Positions 15,209 to 23,337 of a DNA stretch of 64,000 nucleotides are shown piece after piece. The position numbers were made by a program, and so were the translations under genes. Numbering within the stretch: position 1 is the first letter of the stretch; each line of letters opens with the position of its first letter. Under the pieces are notes generated by a model that worked only from the letters and a program-made list of their open reading frames with translations, was not told where the DNA came from and ran no database searches. Origin of the DNA: Neorhizobium galegae bv. officinalis (GTDB taxonomy: Bacteria > Pseudomonadota > Alphaproteobacteria > Rhizobiales > Rhizobiaceae); contig CCRI01000007.1 of NCBI GenBank assembly GCA_000985875.1, forward strand, positions 124,001 to 188,000, given 5' to 3'.

Positions 15209-17876
15209 CAGGGAACCAGCGGACCTGATCGCTGTGGCCATGCCTCTCTACGGTCACGCGGCACTTGCTCTTGAGGCGATCGAGTCGGTGCTTGCCTCGA
15301 ATCCCGGCAACTGCCGGATTGTCATCGTCGTCTCTGTCGACGGCGATCCGCGGCACGAGACGTTCGATCAGCTGCTGCTCTACGCTGCGGCCAACCCTTC
15401 CGTCCATGTCATATTCGGCCGGAACGCGGGCCCGGGTGGTGCGCGCAATCGCGCCATCGATTTCGTCATCGATCACTTTCCCGAGGCGAAGGCCGTCTAT
15501 TTCCTCGATGCCGACAACCGCATCCTTCCCGGCACGATCAAGACGCTTTACCAGCAGCTCGTCTCCAGCGGCTGCGGCTGGGTTTACACGAATATCGACA
15601 CATTTTCGGTCAGCTGGCGCGCCCATTACGGCAATCGCTATTCGCGGCTGGTGCACTGCATCACCGACAATATCTGTGATACGGGATCGATGATCTCGAT
15701 CGAGGTTTTTAAGGACGGCGTCCGCTTCAATGACGACCGACAGAACGGTTTCGAAGATTGGGAATTCTGGCTGTCCTGCATCGAGCACGGTTTCGTCGGC
15801 ATGCCCTGCCACGACACCGTCTTCGAATACAGGCTGAGGGCGGAAAGCCGCTTCAAGGAGGCGAACCGCGACCGCGCCACATCGGTCAGCTTCCTGCGCA
15901 AGCGCCACATGCCGTTGTTCCAGCGCCCGATGCTGGTGGATTTCGAGCACGAGGACTGCCCACGCTACCTGTTCGCGCGGACGGAAGATACGGCGATCTC
16001 CTTCTTCACCGATCCCACCAAGCCACCGACGATGCTTCGCCTCGACGATATAATCCCGGCCTTCTGGGGCAATATCGGCGAGCCGGACAATGAACATTTT
16101 CCGCCATTCCTGGTCGCCGGAAGCGGCGCGGCGCTCGACCTTCTGCGGCGCTCGCGCATGCTGCCGAACGTGCTTGCTCATCTCGAGCGTCTGAGCGAGG
16201 TGAGCAACGTCGTCTTCGTCCAGCTCGCCAACGATGCCGCCCAACGCAAGATCGAGCCGGTCATTCATGGGCCAGGCGCCCAAAAAATCGGTCCCGCCGA
16301 TCTCGTTTTCCTGTCGACCCGGATCGCCCAGGACGTGGTTCAGAACAACGCCGTGGACTGGTTCGCCTCGATCGCAAGCCAGCAGGTATGGCCGACATCG
16401 GCTGTTCTGAAAGTGCGCTTCCCTTTTCCAAGAAGCCTCCCGCGCCGCTCTCTCATCACGCCTCAGCAGGTGATGATCAATTGCCTCAACGCAATCGCCT
16501 CAAGCCCCCTCCGCGAGACAGCGGGCAGGCGGTGGACCTGGCGTCCCGCGCGGCTCGTGCCCTATACCGATCTCCACAAGGCGCTGCGCAAGGAGATCGG
16601 AGGTTCGCCGGTCCTGCCGCTCGGGCATAACGAGGGCAAGCGCACCGTGGCGTTGCTGGTGCCGAACGCCTCGTTCGGCGGGGCTGAAAAGGTCGTTTAT
16701 GCCGCGGCCCGGGAGTTGAGCGCGGCCGGTTATGAAACCCACCTCTTCGTGCTCGGCACGTCCCGGATGGACGTGATCGACGAATTCGATTCCAGCTTCG
16801 ACTACATCCATTTTTGGGAGGCGGGAATTCCGGCCTGGGGAGGGTCGGGTTCTTTCCTGGGGCAGGACTTCATCGCCGAGGAGCATTCGGTCGACTGGCA
16901 GGCGCTCAAAGGGCAGCTTTCCGGCTTCGACCTGGTGATCAACAATCACGTGATGGCCGTCCATCCTCTTATCGCGCGACTGCGCTCCGAAGGCACGCGC
17001 ACGGCCTGCTATCTGCACGTCGTGGACAATACGGCCTTCAAGAGGCCCGCCGGCCAGCCCTTCGCAGCGATCGCCCACGAGCATTGCTACGATGCGTTCC
17101 TCACCTGCTCTGAACAGCTCAAGACCTATCTGCACAGCTACGGTGTTCCGCACGAGAAGGTCTTCGCCGTTGCGAACGGCGCGAGTTTTTCGGTGCCGCC
17201 CAAAGCCTTGGCGGAGGTTCTGGCCGTCAGGCGGATTGAGCGCAAGGATGACCGCTTGCGGATTCTTTACATGGGCCGGTTTGACCAACAGAAGGGTATC
17301 GACAGGCTGGCGGCAGTGCTCGCGGAATTGCGGGCCTCCAACGTCGCCTTCGACGGCAGGGCCATCGGAGGGGAAATTCTCGCCGATTCCAGGGTCTCCT
17401 GGAGTGAACGGCTGAAGGATCTCGGCGTCGACGTGCGCCCGCCGGTCTTCGCGAGCAAGGATCTCATCAAGGCGCTCGGCTGGGCCGATGTTCTCCTCAT
17501 GCCGTCACGGTGGGAGGGTGCTCCGCTGATGATCGCCGAGGCGCAGCAACTCGGCTGTGTGCCCATCGCAACCGCGGTTGGCGCGGTGGATGAGCTCATT
17601 TGCGATGGCGAAGACGGCATACTGATCAACGCGGCTTCCGATCCTCAGATGGTGAGGGAGATGGCGCGGATTATTGAGGAAATTGCGCGCAATCGCGGCA
17701 GACTTGCGCCACTGATGGAGGGCTGCATCAGAAGCGCCGCGCACCGATCATGGACTTCCTCCTTCTCGGAGTTCATCTCGTGGAGCGATCGGTCCGTGAA
17801 AAATTCGTCACTGTCCCGCGCCGCGATCTTTCGCGAGCAGGCGACGTCAAACCCCGTGGTCGCGGCAGCTGGCTGA
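15198..17876 (+). CDS. Bifunctional GT2-GT4 glycosyltransferase
   Basis: 892 residues with two transferase modules. The N-terminal GT-A domain has IAVAMPLYGHAALALEAIES, GGARNRAIDF and the DXD motif in YFLDADN near residue 112, then GFEDWEFWL as the acidic catalytic region. The C-terminal GT-B module begins near residue 480 with VALLVPNASFGGAEKVV, continues with ILYMGRFDQQKGIDRL, and has the donor-binding stretch WEGAPLMIAEAQQLG. Both catalytic sites look intact, so one chain could add two successive sugars. The start overlaps the preceding gene by 11 bases. No membrane anchor is evident. Confidence 0.92.
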   Translation: MSGNREPADLIAVAMPLYGHAALALEAIESVLASNPGNCRIVIVVSVDGDPRHETFDQLLLYAAANPSVHVIFGRNAGPGGARNRAIDFVIDHFPEAKAVYFLDADNRILPGTIKTLYQQLVSSGCGWVYTNIDTFSVSWRAHYGNRYSRLVHCITDNICDTGSMISIEVFKDGVRFNDDRQNGFEDWEFWLSCIEHGFVGMPCHDTVFEYRLRAESRFKEANRDRATSVSFLRKRHMPLFQRPMLVDFEHEDCPRYLFARTEDTAISFFTDPTKPPTMLRLDDIIPAFWGNIGEPDNEHFPPFLVAGSGAALDLLRRSRMLPNVLAHLERLSEVSNVVFVQLANDAAQRKIEPVIHGPGAQKIGPADLVFLSTRIAQDVVQNNAVDWFASIASQQVWPTSAVLKVRFPFPRSLPRRSLITPQQVMINCLNAIASSPLRETAGRRWTWRPARLVPYTDLHKALRKEIGGSPVLPLGHNEGKRTVALLVPNASFGGAEKVVYAAARELSAAGYETHLFVLGTSRMDVIDEFDSSFDYIHFWEAGIPAWGGSGSFLGQDFIAEEHSVDWQALKGQLSGFDLVINNHVMAVHPLIARLRSEGTRTACYLHVVDNTAFKRPAGQPFAAIAHEHCYDAFLTCSEQLKTYLHSYGVPHEKVFAVANGASFSVPPKALAEVLAVRRIERKDDRLRILYMGRFDQQKGIDRLAAVLAELRASNVAFDGRAIGGEILADSRVSWSERLKDLGVDVRPPVFASKDLIKALGWADVLLMPSRWEGAPLMIAEAQQLGCVPIATAVGAVDELICDGEDGILINAASDPQMVREMARIIEEIARNRGRLAPLMEGCIRSAAHRSWTSSFSEFISWSDRSVKNSSLSRAAIFREQATSNPVVAAAG

Positions 17877-17915
17877 TTGCCGGGCCGCTTCTTTGAAACA
17901 GAAAGGTCTTGTCGA

Positions 17916-19094
17916 ATGCGTCCGCGAATTCTCGTGACGGGTATTCCTGGTCACTACACGCGCCTTGCCAACGGCGCCCATGGTTCGTCCGTCTCCTATT
18001 CGGAGCGGCAGAAGCAACCGGAAACGAAAGAGGAGTTCCTGCAGGAGCTGAGAAACATCAGCAATACCGGGAACTACCTCATCGGCGAAGGCGCCCTGCG
18101 GGCGCTCGCGCCGCATGCCAAGCAGGTTCCCTTCTGGCATCTCTACAATCTGAGCAAGAGCGGCAGCGGGTTCGATGAGTTCAACGCCAATTTCGACATC
18201 TGCGTCTTCACCTGCGCGAACCTGTTGCGCAAGGGGCTTTCCGCGGATGCAGAGGCGGATGTGCTGAGCCGGCTCAACATGCCGATCGTCATGCTGGGCA
18301 TCGGGTTGCAGAACCGCAAGGACCTGGAAAACAATCTTCCGGAAGGAACGAAGCGGCTTCTGGCCGTCCTGAAGGAGCGAGAGCATTATTTCCTGACACG
18401 CGGCTACGAGTCCGCCGGCTTCCTGAAGGATCAGGGTTTCTCCTTCGTGCGCCCGACCGGCTGCCCTTCCGTCTATTTCATGCCGGACAACATGCGCCGG
18501 TCGATGAGGAAGCTGTCGAGCGTCAAGATCGGCAAGGCGAAGACCATTTTTTCGGGCTATCTCGGCGGCAATCAGGATGCGATCCTGGATGCGAACGCGC
18601 TCGCCCCGCAAGATACCGTACCGCCATACGTCGTGCAGGACGAGTTCCTCCACTTCGATATGAAGGTGGAGCCCAATGACGAGGGGCGTGTCTATGATTC
18701 CGCGTCGGGCCGGATGATCGGCGATCTGACCTATCCCGGCACTGAACGGGAGAAGCAGCGGTTCGAGGTTCGCACCTTCTTCGACAACAATCAGTGGCGC
18801 GGCTGGGCCTCCTCGATGGATTTCAATTTCGGCCGGCGTTTTCACGGTTCGATCATCGCCATGCAGGCGGCTGTGCCCAGTCTGATGGTGGCGGTGGACG
18901 ACCGCATGCGCGAGATGCTGGGCTTCACCGGCCTGCCGGCTGTCGACATCACGGAGGTCGACAAGGCGGAAAACCGCGCCGAGTTTGTGGCCGACCATCT
19001 GACGCAGCTCAACACGAGCGAACTCGTCGACCGGTATTCCGATCGCGAGAGCGCCTTCCGCACCACGCTTCGCGAAATCGGCATCGGTCTTTAG
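17916..19094 (+). CDS. Polysaccharide pyruvyl transferase family protein (copy 1)
   Basis: 392 residues from the ATG at 17916; a start 13 codons earlier is less likely. Features typical of the family are TGNYLIGEGALRAL near the N-terminus, IVMLGIGLQNR, FLTRGYESAGFLKDQG, RPTGCPSVYF and, near residue 305, NFGRRFHGSIIAMQA, in which R and H match the substrate-binding RxHG motif. Such enzymes transfer pyruvate from phosphoenolpyruvate to sugar hydroxyls as ketals, giving acidic polysaccharides. Copy 2 follows 54 bases later and shares most of these motifs, so the pair arose by duplication. Confidence 0.9.
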   Translation: MRPRILVTGIPGHYTRLANGAHGSSVSYSERQKQPETKEEFLQELRNISNTGNYLIGEGALRALAPHAKQVPFWHLYNLSKSGSGFDEFNANFDICVFTCANLLRKGLSADAEADVLSRLNMPIVMLGIGLQNRKDLENNLPEGTKRLLAVLKEREHYFLTRGYESAGFLKDQGFSFVRPTGCPSVYFMPDNMRRSMRKLSSVKIGKAKTIFSGYLGGNQDAILDANALAPQDTVPPYVVQDEFLHFDMKVEPNDEGRVYDSASGRMIGDLTYPGTEREKQRFEVRTFFDNNQWRGWASSMDFNFGRRFHGSIIAMQAAVPSLMVAVDDRMREMLGFTGLPAVDITEVDKAENRAEFVADHLTQLNTSELVDRYSDRESAFRTTLREIGIGL

Positions 19095-19110
19095 CGAGGC
19101 CCTATCCAAG

Positions 19111-19122
19111 GGCCCGCGGGCC
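19111..19122. repeat. GC-rich 12-bp palindrome between the two pyruvyl transferase genes
   Basis: GGCCCGCGGGCC is a perfect palindrome in the 54-base spacer. It could fold in mRNA but has no T-run, so it is not a standard terminator. Confidence 0.35.
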
Positions 19123-19148
19123 ATCACCCTTCGGTTCAGAGGACAGTC

Positions 19149-20321
19149 ATGCGTATCTTGCTTACGGGCATTCCATCCTATCTGCAGCGGACGATTGCGG
19201 ACGTCTCCGGCACGACCGTTATCCATCGGCCCTATTTCGACGAGACGAGGACAAAAAAGGATCTGATCGCGCAGGTCAGGAAGATCGCCAATACCGGCAA
19301 CTATCTGATCGGCGAGGGAGCGGCCGAGAGCCTGCGCGGTCATAACGTCACCTATCTGCCGTTCTGGCATCTGGCCAACAATCGGGACTCGAACGAGATT
19401 TTCGAGCAGCTGAACCGCGAATTCGATCTTTGCGTCTTCGCCTCCGCCAATCTGCTGCGTCCCGGCTATTCCGCCGACCTTGAGGCGGAAATCTTCGCGA
19501 AGCTGACGATGCCGGTCGTGGTGATGGGCATCGGCATCCAGCGCAAGGAGGGGCTCAAGGATCAACTGCCGGCCGGTACGCTCAAGTTCCTGGACGTGTT
19601 GCGCAACAAGGAAAGTTTCTTCCTCACGCGCGGTTACTTCACCGCCGAGTTCCTGAGGGAGCAGGGGATGAAGTTCGTCAAGCCGACGGGCTGCCCGTCA
19701 CTCTATTTCTCGCCGAACGATATGAAACGTTCGCTGACCGCGCTCGCCAACCCGGCGCTTGCGGAAGCCCAGAAGATCGCCTTCGGCGGCTATCTTGGCA
19801 GCGTTGCCGATACCATCGTCGATGCCCACGCACTGCTCAAGCCCGACAGCGTCGCAAGCTATGTCGTCCAGGACGAACTTGTCGCCTACAACCTTTCCCT
19901 GACCGGCGGCGACAGTGATATCGCCTATGACCGGTCGAGTGCGCGCATCACCGGGGGCACGGAATACAAACATTCGGAGAAATGGCAGCGAAAATACGAG
20001 TTGCTGGTCTATTTCGATACCAACCAGTGGCGCGGGGCGATGTCCGAGCGCGATCTCTGCTTCGGCCGCCGCTTCCATGGTTGCATCATCGGCATGCAGG
20101 CCGGCACGCCCGCCCTGATGATCGCCGTCGACGACCGAATGCGCGAGATGCTGGAATTCATCGGCTTCCCCTATATCGAGGCCTCCACCTGGAACAGGGA
20201 GACGGACAAGCGCGCCTATCTCGCCAACTTCCTCGGCAAGATCGACACGCAGGCCGTGATCGACCGCTATTCCGCCTGCGAGGCGAATTTCCGCAGTGCT
20301 CTGGGGCAGATCGGACTTTGA
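19149..20321 (+). CDS. Polysaccharide pyruvyl transferase family protein (copy 2)
   Basis: 390 residues. It repeats the landmarks of copy 1: TGNYLIGEGAAESL, VVVMGIGIQRKEGL, FLTRGYFTAEFLREQG, KPTGCPSLYFSPND, FGGYLGSVADTIVDA, WRGAMSERDLCFGRRFHG and VDDRMREMLEF. Divergence is greatest in the middle (residues 180-270), which may reflect different acceptor sugars. The gene is downstream of copy 1 in the same operon and four bases ahead of the glycosidase-like gene. Two pyruvylations in one repeat unit, or a heteromeric enzyme, are both possible. Confidence 0.9.
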   Translation: MRILLTGIPSYLQRTIADVSGTTVIHRPYFDETRTKKDLIAQVRKIANTGNYLIGEGAAESLRGHNVTYLPFWHLANNRDSNEIFEQLNREFDLCVFASANLLRPGYSADLEAEIFAKLTMPVVVMGIGIQRKEGLKDQLPAGTLKFLDVLRNKESFFLTRGYFTAEFLREQGMKFVKPTGCPSLYFSPNDMKRSLTALANPALAEAQKIAFGGYLGSVADTIVDAHALLKPDSVASYVVQDELVAYNLSLTGGDSDIAYDRSSARITGGTEYKHSEKWQRKYELLVYFDTNQWRGAMSERDLCFGRRFHGCIIGMQAGTPALMIAVDDRMREMLEFIGFPYIEASTWNRETDKRAYLANFLGKIDTQAVIDRYSACEANFRSALGQIGL

Positions 20322-20325
20322 GCGG

Positions 20326-21441
20326 ATGAAGGTGGCGGTGCGGATGCGGGCGATCCTCGCCTTTGCGCTGGCGGTGTTCTGGGCGTTTGCCCCGGTGCCG
20401 CCGGCGGGCGCGGGCGATGAGCCCGCCGCTCGCATCGGCGTCAACCGGGTAAACCTCGCCTGGCTTTCTCGTGCGGACCAGGAACGTATCCTCAAGGAAA
20501 TCGCGGCGAGTGGCATAACCCATGTCCGGCTTTCGCTGTCCATGCCCGTGGACAAGAGCATCGACGCGCTCGAAATTGCGGACCGGCTAGGGCTGAAAGT
20601 CCTTCTCGAGATCCAGCTCGGCAACAAGGATTATTATCCGCCGGCGGTGCGTCCCCGCACCGGGTTCGGCCGTATCTGGGATGTTCAGCGGCTTTCGGAT
20701 CTTGACCTCGATCTTTACCGGTCGCAGTTGCGCTCGGCCCTTCGCCGCATCGACGGCATGGGCATCCGCATCGACGCCGTTGAGCCCGGAAACGAGATAA
20801 ACTACAGCGCCTACAACGGCGACCTCGCCGTCTACGAAAAGCCCGGGCGACGGACGCCGCGCAACGTTTCGGAAGTCGCAGACCGCACGGCCTTCGGGCG
20901 CGGGCTAGACGCCTATGTCGGCGCCCTCCGCATCACTCGGGAGGAGTTGCTGTCGACGGTTCACAGCCGCGATGCGCTTTTGATTTCCGCCGGGCTCTCC
21001 GATGTTGGCACAAGCGAGGCCGATAGCCGGGGCATGGAACGGCTCGACCCCGGCGAATTCATTTCACTCCTGCAAGAGCGGGGGATCGATGCGCTGGTCG
21101 ACGGCTATGGAATTCATCTCTATCCGGGACGCAAGGACGATGCGGCGCTGGCACACTATGTCAGAACGCTTCTCGGCTTCTGCCGGCCTGAAGGGGAGGG
21201 CAAGCCGTGCTGGGTGACCGAGTGGGGCCTTGCCAACACTGCGCTTTCCTGCCCCCTGGACGATCGCGAGCGGGAAGGGGCGGTTCGTGCCGTGCGCCGC
21301 AGTTTTGAAGAGCTGATGGATGGAAGACGGCTGAGAGCAGCCTTCTATTATGACTGGGACACCCAGCCGGTCTACAGCGTCTGGCGTTGCGGCGCCTTAA
21401 GCCCGGCCGGCGTCGCGGCCACGAAAAACGGGAAACGGTGA
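20326..21441 (+). CDS. Secreted glycoside-hydrolase-like TIM-barrel protein
   Basis: 371 residues from the ATG at 20326, with GAGCGG directly upstream. Residues 1-29 are a signal peptide (hydrophobic AILAFALAVFWAFA, then a Pro/Ala/Gly-rich cleavage region). The mature part looks like a clan GH-A barrel: ITHVRLSLSM, LKVLLEIQLGN, a putative acid/base glutamate in VEPGNEINYSAYNGD, and a putative nucleophile in CWVTEWGLANT. Family-level assignment is not possible by eye. It closes the plus-strand island, so a periplasmic or extracellular hydrolase trimming or clearing the glycan is the most natural reading. Confidence 0.82.
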   Translation: MKVAVRMRAILAFALAVFWAFAPVPPAGAGDEPAARIGVNRVNLAWLSRADQERILKEIAASGITHVRLSLSMPVDKSIDALEIADRLGLKVLLEIQLGNKDYYPPAVRPRTGFGRIWDVQRLSDLDLDLYRSQLRSALRRIDGMGIRIDAVEPGNEINYSAYNGDLAVYEKPGRRTPRNVSEVADRTAFGRGLDAYVGALRITREELLSTVHSRDALLISAGLSDVGTSEADSRGMERLDPGEFISLLQERGIDALVDGYGIHLYPGRKDDAALAHYVRTLLGFCRPEGEGKPCWVTEWGLANTALSCPLDDREREGAVRAVRRSFEELMDGRRLRAAFYYDWDTQPVYSVWRCGALSPAGVAATKNGKR

Positions 21442-21512
21442 CGTGAGGTAAGGAAACTCGCGGCCTCAAGATCTCAAAGACCGAACATGCGTGGCGGGCT
21501 GGAGTTTCCCGT

Positions 21513-22271
21513 TCAAGAGAACCGCTCCCGGAATAGGAGTGGGCCGGCTTCCTCCTCCGCGATGGCGGCGCGGTTGGCTGCCTCGCGCAGAGCCTGAAAG
21601 TCGGCTTGGTGCTCGACCCTGGTACCGCCAAGCCGCACCGTCACCGATATCTGGCGCTCCTGCCCGGCTGTGAACGTGGTTTCCCTTACCTGACCGCGAA
21701 TACGCTCGCAGATGGTGCTGGCATTTTCCGTCGTCGTGCCGGGCAGATAGATGCCGAGTTCGTCTGAGGCAAGGCGGGCGACAAGATCACCATGGCGCAC
21801 GGAAGAATATATGATCCGAACCATCGATTGCAGCAGCGTATCGGCCCATTGTGGACCGTAACGGCGATCGATCGCATCGAAATCGTCAATCCTGAGAACG
21901 AGCAATACGCCATCGGAGCTTTCGGTGCTGCTGATGCGCCGGCGTTCTATCGCATGCTGGACCGAATTCGCAAATTCGCCCGCGCGCATTGTGCCTGTGA
22001 CGGGGGCATGACGGAGCGCGTTCCGAAGCTCTTCTTGGGTATCGCGAAGCGCGTCGTTACGCAGATAGAGCGCCAATTGAAGCGGAAATGTAACCGCCGC
22101 CGATATCAACGCCACGGCTGCCACTTCCATCCAGAAGGGACGTTGGGGAACAAGCAGGCTCATAACCCAAACAATCGCAGCCGCTCCAATTGCAGTGGCG
22201 ATGGCGCGGAACATGGCCATCCTGACATGTGGTACGGCTACAGTTTGGCGGAAACGATAATAAAGGGTCAT
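21513..22271 (-). CDS. Membrane protein with degenerate GGDEF domain
   Basis: 252 residues. Two N-terminal membrane helices (about 17-41 and 46-69: AIGAAAIVWVMSLLV and VAAVALISAAVTFPLQLAL) are followed by a coil and a GGDEF-like domain with VLLVLRIDDFDAIDRRYG and SVTVRLGGTRVE. The signature loop reads ASDEL where active diguanylate cyclases have GG(D/E)EF, so both glycines are lost and the last residue is changed. Cyclase activity is therefore doubtful; a GTP- or c-di-GMP-sensing or protein-binding role is possible. It is convergent with the glycosidase-like gene, with 71 bases between them and no clear terminator. Confidence 0.85.
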   Translation of the reverse strand: MTLYYRFRQTVAVPHVRMAMFRAIATAIGAAAIVWVMSLLVPQRPFWMEVAAVALISAAVTFPLQLALYLRNDALRDTQEELRNALRHAPVTGTMRAGEFANSVQHAIERRRISSTESSDGVLLVLRIDDFDAIDRRYGPQWADTLLQSMVRIIYSSVRHGDLVARLASDELGIYLPGTTTENASTICERIRGQVRETTFTAGQERQISVTVRLGGTRVEHQADFQALREAANRAAIAEEEAGPLLFRERFS

Positions 22272-22471
22272 CGGTCGGCGGCGCTTTTGCGGTGGCTTTT
22301 ATCTTTGAGAGGTTCCGTGAAATACCAGATGAATAAACCTTATGGCATTTTAACAATGAGCACGAAGAATGATCGTCGCGATCAACCAGATCGCAGGCTC
22401 GGGCGGGTGATGCCAGGTCAGTCGGTACGAGCTCGCGTTCGGCAGGCGTGGTACTCGTCGATATCGCGCAG

Positions 22472-23164
22472 TCAATATCGTCGCGCGCGCATGTGTTCAA
22501 TGATATGCGCGCCGGATCCCGAAACATGTGTGGCAATTGCGGCGGCGGCTGCATCAGGGTCCTGCTGTCTCAGGCAGGCGAGCAGGTCCTTGTGCTCTCG
22601 GATCACGTCCTTTTGGCGCTTGACGGAGGTCGTGAACTGGCGGCTGATCGCTCCCAGTATCTGTCGGTGCCGTACCCAAAGATCGACCGCATGGCGGTTG
22701 TAGTGTCGGTCGTACATCAGCCGATGAAACTGCAAATCAAGTCGTGAGTGCCGCATCTCATCCTCGAAATTCAAACTCTCGATCTCTGCCTGGACTCGCT
22801 CCAGTTCTTCAATCTCTCCCTTGGTGGCGATATTGACGAACCAGCGGGTCAGCGCCGGCTCGATCAGCACCTCGATCTCGCAGATGTCGCGAACGAACTC
22901 CTCGTCGATGGGGCGGACACGGGCACCGCGGTTCGGGGTCATGATCACGAAACCTTCGCCGCGAAGCTGCTGCAGCGCCTCGCGCACCGGATTGGTGGAC
23001 GTGCCCATGCGGCTCGCAAGTTCGGCCACTTTCAGGCGTTCGTTCGCCTTGACGCGCCCGTGAATGATGTCGTCGCGCAGCCTCTCGTAGATCGAGGAAC
23101 CACCGTCCTCGGCCAGATCGTCGCGGTCGGGGACAGCCTGTCTAATGCTGGTAATCGTGCTCAT
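22472..23164 (-). CDS. GntR-family (FadR/FCD type) transcription regulator
   Basis: 230 residues from the ATG at 23164; a longer frame reaching 23287 crosses the promoter region. Residues about 24-90 are the winged helix, with SIYERLRDDIIHGRVKANERL and STNPVREALQQLRGEG. The C-terminal helical FCD domain has the metal/ligand histidines in DLQFHRLMYD, EHKDLL and ATHVSGSGAHI. Divergent from an ABC importer and two sugar-acid dehydratases, it most likely senses a sugar acid and controls that operon. An inverted repeat at 23218-23248 in the shared promoter is the obvious operator candidate. The 200 bases downstream (22272-22471) hold no visible gene. Confidence 0.92.
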   Translation of the reverse strand: MSTITSIRQAVPDRDDLAEDGGSSIYERLRDDIIHGRVKANERLKVAELASRMGTSTNPVREALQQLRGEGFVIMTPNRGARVRPIDEEFVRDICEIEVLIEPALTRWFVNIATKGEIEELERVQAEIESLNFEDEMRHSRLDLQFHRLMYDRHYNRHAVDLWVRHRQILGAISRQFTTSVKRQKDVIREHKDLLACLRQQDPDAAAAAIATHVSGSGAHIIEHMRARRY

Positions 23165-23217
23165 AGGCTTGCTTTTAATGCACTTTCCGCCGTCTTCCAA
23201 GAGCAAAACATTTAATT

Positions 23218-23248
23218 TCGTACATCTAGATTGACAAAGAATGTACGA
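23218..23248. promoter_or_regulatory. Inverted repeat in GntR/importer intergenic region
   Basis: TCGTACAT (23218-23225) and ATGTACGA (23241-23248) are perfect 8-base arms flanking TTGACA (23231-23236), a consensus -35-like hexamer. A repressor bound here would cover it. The site lies 54 bases from the GntR start and 90 bases from the importer start. Confidence 0.55.
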
Positions 23249-23337
23249 TCTGAAAGCTTTCATCCAGCACGAATGCCGCGATGGCACTCGTTCGGGAGGA
23301 ATGCGGCGGAGACAGCCGGTTAAGAGGAGGAGAGAAT

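Noticed and set aside
17847..19565. 572-codon minus-strand frame opposite the pyruvyl transferase genes
   Set aside because: Antisense shadow spanning two well-supported genes and their spacer.
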